Program-made: the position numbers and the translations under genes
Source: Endozoicomonadaceae bacterium
GTDB taxonomy: Bacteria > Pseudomonadota > Gammaproteobacteria > Pseudomonadales > Endozoicomonadaceae
Assembly: GCA_023146365.1 (NCBI GenBank)
Contig: JAGLCE010000059.1
Coordinates: 1-44,805, forward strand
Reading direction: 5' to 3'
DNA: 44,805 nucleotides
In this document: positions 25,636 through 34,808 of the stretch, one piece after another
Layout of the letters: every line of letters starts with the position of its first letter
Numbering within the stretch: position 1 is the stretch's first letter
Notes under the pieces: generated by a model
The model's input: only the letters and a program-made list of their open reading frames with translations
What the model was told of the DNA's origin: nothing
The model's database searches: none

Positions 25636-25994
25636 GAAAAACTGAAGCCAGTACAAACTGCATCGATCTTTTTCTAGATAAATCGCTGAATCATTCACCT
25701 ATCGATGCACCACAAAGATCAAGCCGTTCTTTCTCTTCTGGTCATCAACCAACATCGTCATGGCTTTCCTGTGGATGACCCTGTAGCATCCGGTGGTGTG
25801 ACATCTCATATGGTGCGAATGGAACACGCTCTTATCCATGACACAATGATAGCGTTTGAACATAACAACGCCGTACATACCTAATACATATTGAGAAACT
25901 GCAAATAAAAACCATTATTTATTTGACAATTAGATGCAGATGTTTTTACTCTCTATCTACATATTGAAACCAGTAGCCAGTTGCCGGAGATATC
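25636..25994. other. Intergenic region after hldE
   Basis: It holds the small frame at 25705-25884 described separately. A TTGACA at 25922-25927, roughly 70 bp before the YbaK gene, could be part of its promoter, though no good -10 at proper spacing is evident. I see no clear hldE terminator. Confidence 0.35.
25705..25884 (+). CDS. Possible small protein or gene fragment, 59 residues
   Basis: An ATG frame reads MHHKDQAVLSLLVINQHRHG, later VDDPVASGGVTSHMVRMEHA and ends AFEHNNAVHT. The residue composition looks protein-like and there are no odd runs, but there is no good ribosome binding site and I do not recognise the sequence. It could be the remnant of a longer gene. Confidence 0.3.
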   Translation: MHHKDQAVLSLLVINQHRHGFPVDDPVASGGVTSHMVRMEHALIHDTMIAFEHNNAVHT

Positions 25995-26516
25995 ATGCCC
26001 ATTTCCATACAGCTAAAAACATTTCTTACTGAAAATGGCACCAGCTATGACATTGTTTCCCACCCGTATGCAGAACGGGCAGCTAACACAGCACGCTCTG
26101 CTTGTATTCCTGATCGAACCATGGTTAAGGCGGTCGTTCTGAAGGATCAGAATGGTTATATCATGGCAGTCATACCATCACGCAACCGGTTAATGCTGGG
26201 CTGGGTAAACATGCGACTGAATCGTCATCTAAAATTAGTTCAGGAAATCAACCTGCAGACGATCTTTCCTGACTGTCAGCTCGGCGCCATTCCTGCGATA
26301 GGGATAGCCTATGGCATAAAGACTGTGTGCGATGATGCCCTAAACACTGTCGCGGATATTTACATTGAGGGCGGCAATCATCGGGAACTCATTCACATGC
26401 ACAGGAATGAATTCCAGAAATTGATGTATAATCAGCTCCATGCAGCCATTAGCTGCGACACTCATACTCCCACCAGCTACGACACCGCAGAAGAGAGAGT
26501 CTATCGAATCAGTTAG
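25995..26516 (+). CDS. YbaK/EbsC-type aminoacyl-tRNA deacylase-like protein
   Basis: A 173-residue protein with the YbaK/ProRS-insertion fold over about residues 8-150: TSYDIVSHPYAERAANTARS at the start, then the conserved lysine context MVKAVVLKDQNGYIMAVIPS, and GAIPAIGIAYGIKTVCDDAL at the end. Members of the family hydrolyse mischarged tRNAs or act on related substrates. The 28-residue C-terminal tail after the fold is Thr/His-rich and not conserved. ATG 25995 has GGAGAT 5 bases upstream. It stands alone, converging on the pentapeptide-channel gene. The exact tRNA substrate cannot be assigned. Confidence 0.85.
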   Translation: MPISIQLKTFLTENGTSYDIVSHPYAERAANTARSACIPDRTMVKAVVLKDQNGYIMAVIPSRNRLMLGWVNMRLNRHLKLVQEINLQTIFPDCQLGAIPAIGIAYGIKTVCDDALNTVADIYIEGGNHRELIHMHRNEFQKLMYNQLHAAISCDTHTPTSYDTAEERVYRIS

Positions 26517-26674
26517 CGAGAAGCCTATACCAACAAGCACCACCGCCTGGCGATCATGGCGTCTAAACACTCACCAGAAAATAGTATTTAAAGGTGAAGA
26601 TATCATTGACGCTCACGTTTGACATCATCACGTTAAAAACGTCGTATTGAATCACCCCTGCTGCCGGCGTTCAT

Positions 26675-27670
26675 TCATCGGGTCATTTTCTTGACAAAAA
26701 TGACCACGTATAACGCCAAGACAAACGTACCGAGATAAGCCTCCAACGCCGCCACCGCTCGCCCGTAGCCGACGGGTGAAATATCGCCATATCCCAGTGT
26801 CGTAAAAGTGACAATACTGAAGTAGAGGCATTTCATCAAATTTCCCAAGTTAGTCATCCAGTCCAGTTCCCAACGCACCTGAATGATTTCGCCTCCGGCA
26901 CTCACACCAATGATCGAATACAACAAGGCACAGAAAGCCACCATCACAGCCGAAAAGACCATGGCGCGTATCGGACGCTCCCCATAACCACACAGCAGAT
27001 CCACCATCTTCGAGACGAATCGCCGCCGAGAATAGAGTGGCAACTGATAACGACGGTAAAGCATCTCCTTCTGAAAAAAATCACCGGACTCTTCTTGCAA
27101 ACCATGCATATCACACTGTCGACGGATATTCCGACTGACGTCTTCCGCCTCCTGATTAAGCCAGCAGATCTCCTCTTCACGTCCTGCATCGGCGTTCCTG
27201 AGTCTTTTTCCTTCAGCGGCCTGCCGCACAACGTTACCCCATTTAATATGCTCTATCTTGGCCTCATCAAGCCGAAGACCCAACAGATTGGCATTTTTCA
27301 TATTGGCACAATTAAGGTTGGCACGCCGAGCGTCCGCTTTCAGAAGAGAAGCTCCCTGCAAGTTGATATTGAAAAGGTGAGAATCACGCAGGTCTGCATG
27401 ATAAAGGTCAGCATCAGTCAGGTCATACCCTTTCGAACGGTCTGCACTCACTAAGCATATATTTTGAAGATTTGCGCTTTTCAGCTGAAAGCCCGATAAC
27501 GGTCGCCCTGATTTAGCGATATTTTCAATGCGTGAACAGATATCATCGCCACTTTTGTCTGCTGTCGGGTCATGCCAGAAACATAAATTTTCGTCCTTAT
27601 GCGGATGATCGGTACAACGCCGTCCCTGATAATCAACATACGCACACTGAACGCATCCCTGCGTCTTCAT
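26675..27670 (-). CDS. Pentapeptide-repeat protein fused to a 2TM potassium channel module
   Basis: A 331-residue fusion. The first 33 residues form a Cys/His cluster (C6, C9, C19, H22, H24, C30, H33) that looks like a metal site. Residues about 58-145 are pentapeptide repeats of the A(D/N)Lxx type (ADLYHADLRDSHLFNINLQG), which fold as a right-handed beta helix. After a helical linker come two membrane helices (about 232-252 and 300-325) enclosing the potassium selectivity filter TTLGYGD at 290-296. The whole therefore resembles a Kcs/Kch-type pore with an unusual cytoplasmic N-terminal domain. Related pentapeptide-channel fusions are known in pseudomonads. What gates it is unknown. Confidence 0.85.
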   Translation of the reverse strand: MKTQGCVQCAYVDYQGRRCTDHPHKDENLCFWHDPTADKSGDDICSRIENIAKSGRPLSGFQLKSANLQNICLVSADRSKGYDLTDADLYHADLRDSHLFNINLQGASLLKADARRANLNCANMKNANLLGLRLDEAKIEHIKWGNVVRQAAEGKRLRNADAGREEEICWLNQEAEDVSRNIRRQCDMHGLQEESGDFFQKEMLYRRYQLPLYSRRRFVSKMVDLLCGYGERPIRAMVFSAVMVAFCALLYSIIGVSAGGEIIQVRWELDWMTNLGNLMKCLYFSIVTFTTLGYGDISPVGYGRAVAALEAYLGTFVLALYVVIFVKKMTR

Positions 27671-27868
27671 TTGCCACCCGCTCCATCAGTTTAATCATCT
27701 CCGTAATTATCAGTATAGCCAGTGTCAACAGCCTTTTTTCCCTATACGCATAACATTCATTCGAATACTGGTTTAAAAAGCAACCCTCCCAGCTTATCTC
27801 AGCATCACGACCATTTCACTCCATTTGACAACCCTTTTTTGATCAAAAACCCTTAATAAACAATAAAG

Positions 27869-29200
27869 TCAGTGATTGAATGATTGTTTTTTTGCCTGAT
27901 GGGGAAAGCCCGAAAAAATTGCTAGGATCGCACAAAACCCCAGAATCCACGGATAGTAGTTGTTACCCACCAGCGAAAACGGTGATAGACCGGCGATCGA
28001 ACCGGCCAACAACAATTGTGCGCCCCAGGGTATGGTGCCTTGAACAACACAGGAAAATATATCCAGCAGACTGGCCGAACGACGAGGATCAATGTCGTTC
28101 TGTTTCGCAATATCCCGTGCCACCGAGCCACTAATAAGAATGGACACGGTATTATTAGCCGTAAAAAGGTTGCAGACGGAAACCAGCAACGAGATACCGA
28201 CCTCTCCGGCACGTCTCCGCAAGCGATTGGAGCGCCCTATCAACGACTGAATGCAACCGGTCAGCCAAGCCAGCCCCCCTTCATGCTCCATCACGGCCGC
28301 CAGACCACCAATGAACATGGACAACACCATAATCTCCATCATCCCCTCAAAACCAAGGTAGATGTTGTCAGCCATCGTCGCTATCGAATAGCTCTCTGTG
28401 ACCATCATCCCTACGATACCGGAAAAAAGAAGCCCCATCATCAGCACCACCAGTACATTGATGCCGCTAATAGCCAGCCCCAGCACCAGCAAGTACGGCA
28501 ACACCAGCCAACCATTAAAATCAATCGTCACCAGTATTCCGTCGCCACTGCCAAGAATAAAAAGAATTCCCATGGTCAACAACGCTCCGGGGAGTGCGAT
28601 ACAGGCATTGAGACGGAACTTGTCACGCATGTTACAAGCCTGAGTTCGCGTAGCTGCAATGGTGGTATCGGAAATAAAAGAGAGGTTATCACCGAACATC
28701 GCACCACCAACCGTCGTGCCAACACAAAGAGCCAGCGACAGGTCGGCTGTCTGACTGAGACCAATCGCTATTGGTGTAATAGCGGCTATCGTTCCCATGG
28801 AAGTTCCCATGGCCATTGAAACAAAAGAGGCCACCAGAAACAGGCCAGGCAGCAACATCTGTTCTGGCAACATCGACAACCCTAGGGCCACAGTGGCATC
28901 AACCCCACCGATCGCACTGGTCACTTTGCCAAAGGCACCGGCCATCAGATACACCATGCACATGGTGATAATGTTGATATCGCCGACACCTTGCAGAAAA
29001 TGGTGAATGCGCTCACGAACACGTGTACGGCCAATCAACATGGCAACCATGATGGCCGGCAATGCCGCTACAGGTGCCTTAATCTGGTAAAACGCAGATT
29101 CAACGCCGACGTGGGCGTAATAAATACCGCTACCGAGAAATACACCAAGAAACACGATCAAAGGCAAGAGAGCACTAAAATTGGCTGTAGATTGTCTCAT
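27869..29200 (-). CDS. NhaC-family Na+/H+ antiporter
   Basis: A 443-residue membrane protein with about 11-12 predicted helices along its length. Conserved family pieces are SMAMGTSMGTIAAITPIAIG, VGGAMFGDNLSFISDTTIAA with its two Asp in the membrane, and PWGAQLLLAG. The family exchanges Na+ for protons or for organic anions across the inner membrane, which suits a marine bacterium. ATG 29200 follows GAGGATG. The gene is single; its C-terminus is about 200 bp beyond the start of the pentapeptide-channel gene on the same strand. Substrate specificity inside the family (Na+/H+ against malate or lactate exchange) is uncertain. Confidence 0.85.
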   Translation of the reverse strand: MRQSTANFSALLPLIVFLGVFLGSGIYYAHVGVESAFYQIKAPVAALPAIMVAMLIGRTRVRERIHHFLQGVGDINIITMCMVYLMAGAFGKVTSAIGGVDATVALGLSMLPEQMLLPGLFLVASFVSMAMGTSMGTIAAITPIAIGLSQTADLSLALCVGTTVGGAMFGDNLSFISDTTIAATRTQACNMRDKFRLNACIALPGALLTMGILFILGSGDGILVTIDFNGWLVLPYLLVLGLAISGINVLVVLMMGLLFSGIVGMMVTESYSIATMADNIYLGFEGMMEIMVLSMFIGGLAAVMEHEGGLAWLTGCIQSLIGRSNRLRRRAGEVGISLLVSVCNLFTANNTVSILISGSVARDIAKQNDIDPRRSASLLDIFSCVVQGTIPWGAQLLLAGSIAGLSPFSLVGNNYYPWILGFCAILAIFSGFPHQAKKQSFNH

Positions 29201-29413
29201 TCACATCCTCATTCAAATCTATAGTGATCAGCAAAGTGCCGTGCCATCCGCCTAGTCACAAGAGAAAAGCCAGCATTGTATCGGGCTTCCCCCTTTATAC
29301 AACTGAACAATTTACTTAAATAATTGATGGGCTGACGCTTAACTCAATCGTACTGAGTCCGCCACCCTGCTCACGTATCGATTATTTTTAAAATACTGGA
29401 ACTTCACCACTGC

Positions 29414-29709
29414 GAGACCTCAGCATAACCAGCGACTTTAGCTGCGCTCATTAAACTTGCCTCATTTTGTCCCCCATTACGCAACTCACTGTGGCATTTA
29501 ACGCCAAATAATCGGTTCGCGTGATGTTTTTTGCTTCAAGCTAACGATTAATCTCCGCCAACCATTTATCCCACAGATGGTGCTCGTGAAGAATTGGATG
29601 ACTTAGGTCAGTGGCTGAGACGAAAAGCTTGGGCTGTGTTGTGAAGGATTTTTGCATGCCGATATTTTACCAGAATATGATCGGCTTTGTTGAGTTATGC
29701 TGAGGTCTC
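29414..29709. mobile_element. Small element with 16-bp perfect inverted ends and a decayed transposase-like start
   Basis: The ends are GAGACCTCAGCATAAC (29414-29429) and its exact complement (29694-29709). The minus strand holds a short frame reading MQKSFTTQPKLFVSATDLSH, which looks like the beginning of a transposase of the IS4/IS5 superfamily, followed by stops. The interior is therefore a deleted, non-autonomous IS copy. A fragment similar to one end occurs at 10674-10705. Confidence 0.6.
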
Positions 29710-29772
29710 ACTGCGTTTGTCAGTCGTATAACTATTATTTTGCAAATCAAATATATAGCTTGAAAAATATAC

Positions 29773-29793
29773 CCAGTATTTTTAAAATACTGG
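29773..29793. promoter_or_regulatory. Perfect 21-bp palindrome upstream of brnQ
   Basis: CCAGTATTTT, central T, AAAATACTGG, ending 85 bp before the brnQ start codon. Half of it is repeated at 29383-29404. It could be an operator or a hairpin; no regulator can be named. Confidence 0.45.
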
Positions 29794-29878
29794 AACTTTA
29801 CCGCTTCTTCATCGGTCTAAATAAGTAAATATAGGTTAATATTTAACACTTTGACATTTGGATAAATGCTGAAATTAC

Positions 29879-31255
29879 ATGAAAAATTACGCTTCAAATA
29901 ATACATTATCCACTAAAACTCTGCTAGTCATGGGCTTTATGACTTTTTCGATGTTTCTCGGCGCAGGCAATATAATCTTCCCCGTTTTCTACGGATTTCT
30001 GGCCGGCGCAAATTTCTGGTCGGCAATCGCCGGTTTTCTGATCAGCAGCGTTGTCCTACCGCTGCTAGGCATTGTCGCCATGGCTCGAGCTGGTGGAGAA
30101 TTCAACAACCTGACACAGGCTTTACCAAAACCATTGATCACACTGGTCGGTGTTATTATCTACCTACTCATCGGTCCACTGTACGCGGCTCCCCGCACGG
30201 CCTCTGTCTCCTATGAAATCGCCAACACCCTGTTTTTTCCCGAAAAAAACGGCAACAGTGATATGATTCAGCTACTTTTCGCACTGGTTTTTTTCGTCAT
30301 TGCTTGGTGGTTCTCTCTCTACCCCGGGAAACTGCTGGAGACGATAGGTGGGATCATCACACCCGCATTGATCATTCTGCTAGCGGCATTGGGGATTGCA
30401 TCGTTAATCAACCCGATGACAGATATAGGCCCTCCGACAAACACCTACGTTTCAACGGCTTTTACTCAGGGGTTTCTAGATGGTTACATAACCATGGATG
30501 CTCTTGCCTCCTTGGTGTTCGCCATTGTGATTATTACCAATCTACGCTCTCATGGAATCAACAGTCGTAAGGCGCTGACCCGTTACTGTATCGCTAGCGG
30601 CATCATTGCTGCCATCGGATTAGCAGTCGTCTACATCGCACTCTTTCACATCGGCGCCACTAGCCAGATACCGTCATCTGATGCCATCACCGGCAGGCAG
30701 ATACTGACCACTTTTGTTGAGTTCCAGTTCGGACAATGGGGCATTTTTATCCTAGCGGCTATTGTGATTATCGCTTGCCTGACCACCGCTATAGGTTGCA
30801 TAACCGCTGTCGCCGAATACTTTCAGCTACTCTGTCCGAATCTTTCCTATTTTTCTCTGATCACCGGTATCACCTTTACCTGCATTCTTATGGCCAACGT
30901 GAATCTGGACCATCTCATTCAATTCTACGCACCTATTTTACTGGCTATTTATCCCGTTGCGATGATACTGACGCTCCTAACACTGATCAATGACTGGCTT
31001 CCAGCACCCAAATTATCTGCAAGGGTTACTCTGTTTGTGGCTGCATTGCTCGGTATTGCAGACGGTATCAATGCCTTACCTTATAAGGAGGCCATTGAAC
31101 ATTACCTGTCCCCCCTTAACTTGAACTTACTACCCGGCTTTTCGCTACATATTAGCTGGTTGCTACCAGCCATACTCAGCCTGATTATCACTAGCGTCAT
31201 CGGTTTTTCATATTCCAACAAACCTTCACTGACTGAAAATGACACCAACCAATAG
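29879..31255 (+). CDS. brnQ: Branched-chain amino acid transporter BrnQ (LIVCS family)
   Basis: A 458-residue protein with about 12 membrane helices that imports Leu, Ile and Val with Na+ or H+. The family signature near the N-terminus is intact: FSMFLGAGNIIFPVFYGFLA. AAPRTASVSYEIANTLFF and the central DALASLVFAIVIITNLRSHG are also conserved. Helix-rich sequence continues to about residue 445, followed by a short polar tail. It is the only gene on its strand before cydA, about 310 bp downstream, and an inverted-repeat element and a 21-bp palindrome lie in its upstream region. Reliance on host amino acids would fit a host-associated bacterium, but that is inference. Confidence 0.95.
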   Translation: MKNYASNNTLSTKTLLVMGFMTFSMFLGAGNIIFPVFYGFLAGANFWSAIAGFLISSVVLPLLGIVAMARAGGEFNNLTQALPKPLITLVGVIIYLLIGPLYAAPRTASVSYEIANTLFFPEKNGNSDMIQLLFALVFFVIAWWFSLYPGKLLETIGGIITPALIILLAALGIASLINPMTDIGPPTNTYVSTAFTQGFLDGYITMDALASLVFAIVIITNLRSHGINSRKALTRYCIASGIIAAIGLAVVYIALFHIGATSQIPSSDAITGRQILTTFVEFQFGQWGIFILAAIVIIACLTTAIGCITAVAEYFQLLCPNLSYFSLITGITFTCILMANVNLDHLIQFYAPILLAIYPVAMILTLLTLINDWLPAPKLSARVTLFVAALLGIADGINALPYKEAIEHYLSPLNLNLLPGFSLHISWLLPAILSLIITSVIGFSYSNKPSLTENDTNQ

Positions 31256-31567
31256 CTCTTTTTCATTGGAAAGTCTGGTGAGAGGAGGCGAGAAAGAGGG
31301 ACTCCTCATAAGCATGCTAAATAATTCAACAAGAAGATGTGGGGTAAGACGACAATATTGACTCATATTAATTTTATGACCAACAAAACCTCTATAATTT
31401 CGCTGCCAATCCGAGCATTATCATTATAAAGTTTTCTATCTTGACGCTGGTAGTTTATTCATGCATTGTGGCGACATAAGGTGACTGTCGTTATGAATAC
31501 CATGGAAAAGATCACTTAAAAACAAGAAATATAAGTGCTCTCCTGCAAGCACGCCAATGGGGTTAGA
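31256..31567. other. Intergenic region upstream of cydA, with a possible FNR/ANR-like box
   Basis: TTGACTCATATTAA at 31358-31371 matches the FNR consensus TTGAT-N4-ATCAA at eight of ten defined bases. Oxygen-responsive control of cyd genes is well known, but the match is weak. A stem AGAGGAG / CTCCTC near 31281-31311 could end brnQ transcription, without a T-run. Confidence 0.3.
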
Positions 31568-33148
31568 ATGATTTCAGACGAAGTAATAGACCTCTCTCGC
31601 CTGCAGTTTGCTTTGACTGCGATGTACCATTTTCTGTTTGTTCCCCTGACCCTCGGCATGAGTTTCATGCTGGCGATTATGGAATCGGTCTATGTTCTAA
31701 CCGGAAAGCAGATCTATAAAGACATGACCAAATTCTGGGGCAAGCTCTTCGGCATCAACTTTGCCGTGGGCGTTGCGACCGGTCTGACCATGGAGTTCCA
31801 GTTCGGCACCAACTGGGGCTACTACTCCCACTATGTCGGGGATGTTTTCGGTGCGCCACTGGCCATCGAAGGTTTGGTGGCGTTTTTCTTGGAATCCACT
31901 TTCGTTGGCATGTTCTTCTTCGGCTGGGATCGCATGAGCAAGGTTCATCACTTGTGCTGTACTTGGCTGGTCGCAATCGGCTCCAACCTCTCCGCCCTCT
32001 GGATTCTGGTGGCCAACGCCTGGATGCAAAACCCCACCGGTGCCGAATTCAACTTTGAAACCATGCGCATGGAAATGACCAGTTTCTCTCAGTTATTCTT
32101 TAATCCGGTGGCCCAGGTCAAGTTTATCCATACTGTGGCCGCCGGTTACACTACGGCCTCCATCTTCGTTCTAGCGATCAGCGCCTACTACATGCTAAAC
32201 GAGCGGGATATTCCCTTTGCCCGCCGCTCGTTTGCGGTAGCTGCCGGTTTCGGCTTGGCGGCCATCATGTCGGTCCTCCTGCTGGGTGACGAATCCGGCT
32301 ACGAGCTGGGTGAAATACAACAGATGAAACTGGCCGCCATTGAAGCGGAATGGGACACATACGAGCCTCCAGCGCCGTTCACCGTCATCGGTCTGCCGAA
32401 CCAGGAAGAGATGCGTACGGATTACGCCATCAAGATTCCTTGGGTCATGGGCATCATCGCTACCCGTACGCTGACCGAAAAGGTTCCTGGGATCAAGGAA
32501 CTGCTGACCCGCAATGAATCCCGCGTCCGAGATGGCATAGAGGCCTATCGCCTGCTCGAAGCATTAAAAGCCGGCCACGACACCCCAGAAATCCGCAAAC
32601 AGTTCAAGGAGCTGGTGCACACCTTGGGCTACGGACTTCTACTGACCCGTTACACTTCGAACATAGTCGATGCCACCAACGCTCAGATCAAGCAGGCAGC
32701 GAAAGATACCATTCCGCATGTTGCGTCGCTGTTCTTCTCATTTCGGATCATGGTTGGCATGGGCTTCTTTATGCTGCTGATCTTCGTGACAGCGTTCATT
32801 AAAACTGCACGTCACACTGAATACCAGAGCAAACGCTTCCTGAAAATCGTCCTCTGCTCACTGCCTGCGCCTTGGATCGCCTGTGAAATGGGCTGGTTTG
32901 TCGCCGAGTCAGGTCGTCAGCCATGGACCGTGGCCGGCATGCTACCAACCTACCTGTCAGCCTCCAGCCTCACGACGACCGACTTGTACCTGAGTATTGC
33001 CAGTTTCACCCTGTTCTACGGTATTTTTGCCGTGATTGAGCTCTACTTGATGATCAAGTACACCCGTCTTGGCCCCAGCAGTCTACACACTGGCCGTTAC
33101 CATTTTGAAACACAGGCTGAACGACCAACAGGCATGAGCATTCAGTGA
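31568..33148 (+). CDS. cydA: Cytochrome bd ubiquinol oxidase subunit I
   Basis: A 526-residue inner-membrane oxidase subunit that oxidises ubiquinol and carries hemes b558, b595 and d. I start at ATG 31568 (GGGG upstream), because ISDEVIDLSRLQFALTAMYH aligns with E. coli CydA; the upstream GTG at 31535 adds 11 unaligned residues. H21 in TAMYH corresponds to the N-terminal heme ligand. TMEFQFGTNWGYYSHYVGD, FFLESTFVGMFFFGWDR, GLPNQEE of the Q-loop and WFVAESGRQPW are conserved. The length and the segment LGYGLLLTRYTSN show the long Q-loop (E. coli) type. The enzyme has high oxygen affinity and supports growth in low oxygen. cydB and cydX follow. Confidence 0.98.
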   Translation: MISDEVIDLSRLQFALTAMYHFLFVPLTLGMSFMLAIMESVYVLTGKQIYKDMTKFWGKLFGINFAVGVATGLTMEFQFGTNWGYYSHYVGDVFGAPLAIEGLVAFFLESTFVGMFFFGWDRMSKVHHLCCTWLVAIGSNLSALWILVANAWMQNPTGAEFNFETMRMEMTSFSQLFFNPVAQVKFIHTVAAGYTTASIFVLAISAYYMLNERDIPFARRSFAVAAGFGLAAIMSVLLLGDESGYELGEIQQMKLAAIEAEWDTYEPPAPFTVIGLPNQEEMRTDYAIKIPWVMGIIATRTLTEKVPGIKELLTRNESRVRDGIEAYRLLEALKAGHDTPEIRKQFKELVHTLGYGLLLTRYTSNIVDATNAQIKQAAKDTIPHVASLFFSFRIMVGMGFFMLLIFVTAFIKTARHTEYQSKRFLKIVLCSLPAPWIACEMGWFVAESGRQPWTVAGMLPTYLSASSLTTTDLYLSIASFTLFYGIFAVIELYLMIKYTRLGPSSLHTGRYHFETQAERPTGMSIQ

Positions 33149-33164
33149 CGGAAGGATTGAAAGA

Positions 33165-34298
33165 ATGATCGACTACGAAGTATTAAGATTCCTATGGTGG
33201 GTACTGATCGGCGTACTGCTCATCGGCTTTGCCATCACCGACGGCTACGACTTGGGTTCCGCCGGTTTGCTACCCTTTCTTGGTAAGAACGACAACGAGC
33301 GCCGCGTAATAATCAACGCAGTCGCCCCGCACTGGGACGGTAATCAGGTCTGGTTCGTCACCGCCGGCGGCGCAATTTTCGCTGCTTGGCCGATCGTGTA
33401 CGCCACCGCCTTTTCCGGTTTTTACTGGGCCATGATGCTGGTGCTGTTTGCCCTGATGATACGTCCTCTTGCGTTTGAATACCGCGCCAAAGTTGAGCCC
33501 CACCAACGCAAATGGTGCGATCTCAGCCTGTTCATCAGCGGCACTGTGCCGTCACTGGTGTTCGGCGTGGCATTCGGCAACTTGTTCCAGGGCTATGATT
33601 TCACTCTTGACAGCTACCTTCGCTCTACCTTGAACGGTTACTTCTGGAGCCTGCTCAACCCTTTCGCCTTGCTGTGCGGTGTGGTCAGCCTGAGCATGAT
33701 CCTAATGCAAGGTGCCTGTTGGCTAGGCCTACGGACTGAAAGTGACGTTGAAAAACGTGCGATAATCGCCGCCCGTCGTTTGGCGATTGTCGTGATTATC
33801 ACTTTCGCTGTGGCTGGGTTCTGGGTTGCTCACATTCCAGGCTTTGAAATCATCAGCATCATGGACGGCAATGCGGCGTCTAACCCGCTACATAAGACGG
33901 TTGTCGTCGTGGAATCCGGTCGTTGGCTGGCGAACTATAGCAAATACCCGATCACTCTCTTGGCACCGGTACTGGGCTTTATAGGTGCTATTGGTGTTAT
34001 TCTTCTGGCCGGTCGCAAGCCATCACTGACATTTATCAGCAGCTCCATCTCTCTGCTCGGTATTATCACCACGGCAGGCGCTTCACTATTTCCGTTCATC
34101 CTACCTTCCAGCAGCAATCCTTCTGTCAGCCTGACTGTCTGGGATGCAACATCCAGCCATATGACCCTTGGGATAATGACCTTTGTCTCGGCGATCTTTA
34201 TCCCCACCATTCTGGCGTACACCACTTGGTGTTTCTACAAAATGTGGGGGCGAATCAGCGTGAAAGATATTGAAGACAACAGCCATTCACTGTACTGA
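33165..34298 (+). CDS. cydB: Cytochrome bd ubiquinol oxidase subunit II
   Basis: A 377-residue integral membrane subunit with about eight helices, almost the same length as E. coli CydB (379). The N-terminus MIDYEVLRFLWWVLIGVLLI and the motifs AITDGYDLGSAGLLPFLGKN and NAVAPHWDGNQVWFVTAGGA are highly conserved, as is MTLGIMTFVSAIFIPTILAY near the end. It starts 16 bp after the cydA stop with GGAAGG in front, and cydX follows 24 bp later, so the three genes form one operon. Confidence 0.98.
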   Translation: MIDYEVLRFLWWVLIGVLLIGFAITDGYDLGSAGLLPFLGKNDNERRVIINAVAPHWDGNQVWFVTAGGAIFAAWPIVYATAFSGFYWAMMLVLFALMIRPLAFEYRAKVEPHQRKWCDLSLFISGTVPSLVFGVAFGNLFQGYDFTLDSYLRSTLNGYFWSLLNPFALLCGVVSLSMILMQGACWLGLRTESDVEKRAIIAARRLAIVVIITFAVAGFWVAHIPGFEIISIMDGNAASNPLHKTVVVVESGRWLANYSKYPITLLAPVLGFIGAIGVILLAGRKPSLTFISSSISLLGIITTAGASLFPFILPSSSNPSVSLTVWDATSSHMTLGIMTFVSAIFIPTILAYTTWCFYKMWGRISVKDIEDNSHSLY

Positions 34299-34322
34299 AT
34301 GGCAGACAAGGAAATTAGCAAC

Positions 34323-34448
34323 ATGTGGTACTTTACTTGGATTCTAGGTGTTTTACTGGCCTGCTCGTTCGGCATTATCAATGTTATATGGTATGAGTTT
34401 CAGTCGAGTAGTTTTGATAATGAAGGCAATGACGTAGACGATCAGTAG
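34323..34448 (+). CDS. cydX: Cytochrome bd oxidase small subunit CydX
   Basis: This 41-residue protein is below common gene-finder limits. Its sequence MWYFTWILGVLLACSFGIIN is nearly the same as E. coli CydX in the first 20 residues, which form the single membrane helix; the tail is acidic (FDNEGNDVDDQ). CydX binds CydA and stabilises the hemes. AAGGAA lies 7-12 bases before the ATG. Position directly after cydB confirms the assignment. Confidence 0.95.
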   Translation: MWYFTWILGVLLACSFGIINVIWYEFQSSSFDNEGNDVDDQ

Positions 34449-34808
34449 TGCTTTCTTTCTGGGTCCTTCTTCGTGTGCCCTGCCTGCGTCATATTCTGAA
34501 CGTTATAATTTATCTACAGTCGGATAATTGCTTCTAACACCCGATCACGTGTCAGTCCGAAGCTCTCATGAATCACCAACGAAAGATATACGAGCATGCA
34601 AAACAGAACCTTTGAACACTAAGGTAATGAGGCAAACAAAACACTGGAACTGAATTGATGCAATCTGGCTAAATCCAGACAATTTTTCTGTGCCTCAACT
34701 AAAGCTTGATTTTAATCGATAATTATTACTATAGTTTGTTAATATCGATGTTATGTATCGTTGCGTTGTCATCTGTTGCAATTAAAACTTATAAGTAGGA
34801 GATAAATA
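34449..34808. other. Intergenic region between cydX and an unknown gene
   Basis: I see no gene. The region becomes strongly AT-rich after about 34640, marking the change from core to accessory DNA. A possible promoter for the next gene is TTGATT at 34706 with TACTAT at 34727, weak on spacing. Confidence 0.35.

Larger units (their letters stand above)
29383..29798. repeat. 22-bp direct repeats flanking an inverted-repeat element
   Basis: The sequence tatttttaaaatactggaac plus tt occurs at 29383-29404 and 29777-29798. The segment between contains the inverted-repeat element at 29414-29709. The repeats are much longer than a usual target-site duplication, so recombination or a compound insertion may have made them. 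Confidence 0.7.

Noticed and set aside
28016..28819. Plus-strand 267-residue frame
   Set aside because: It is antisense to the NhaC-family gene, with His/Gln-rich composition and no ribosome binding site.
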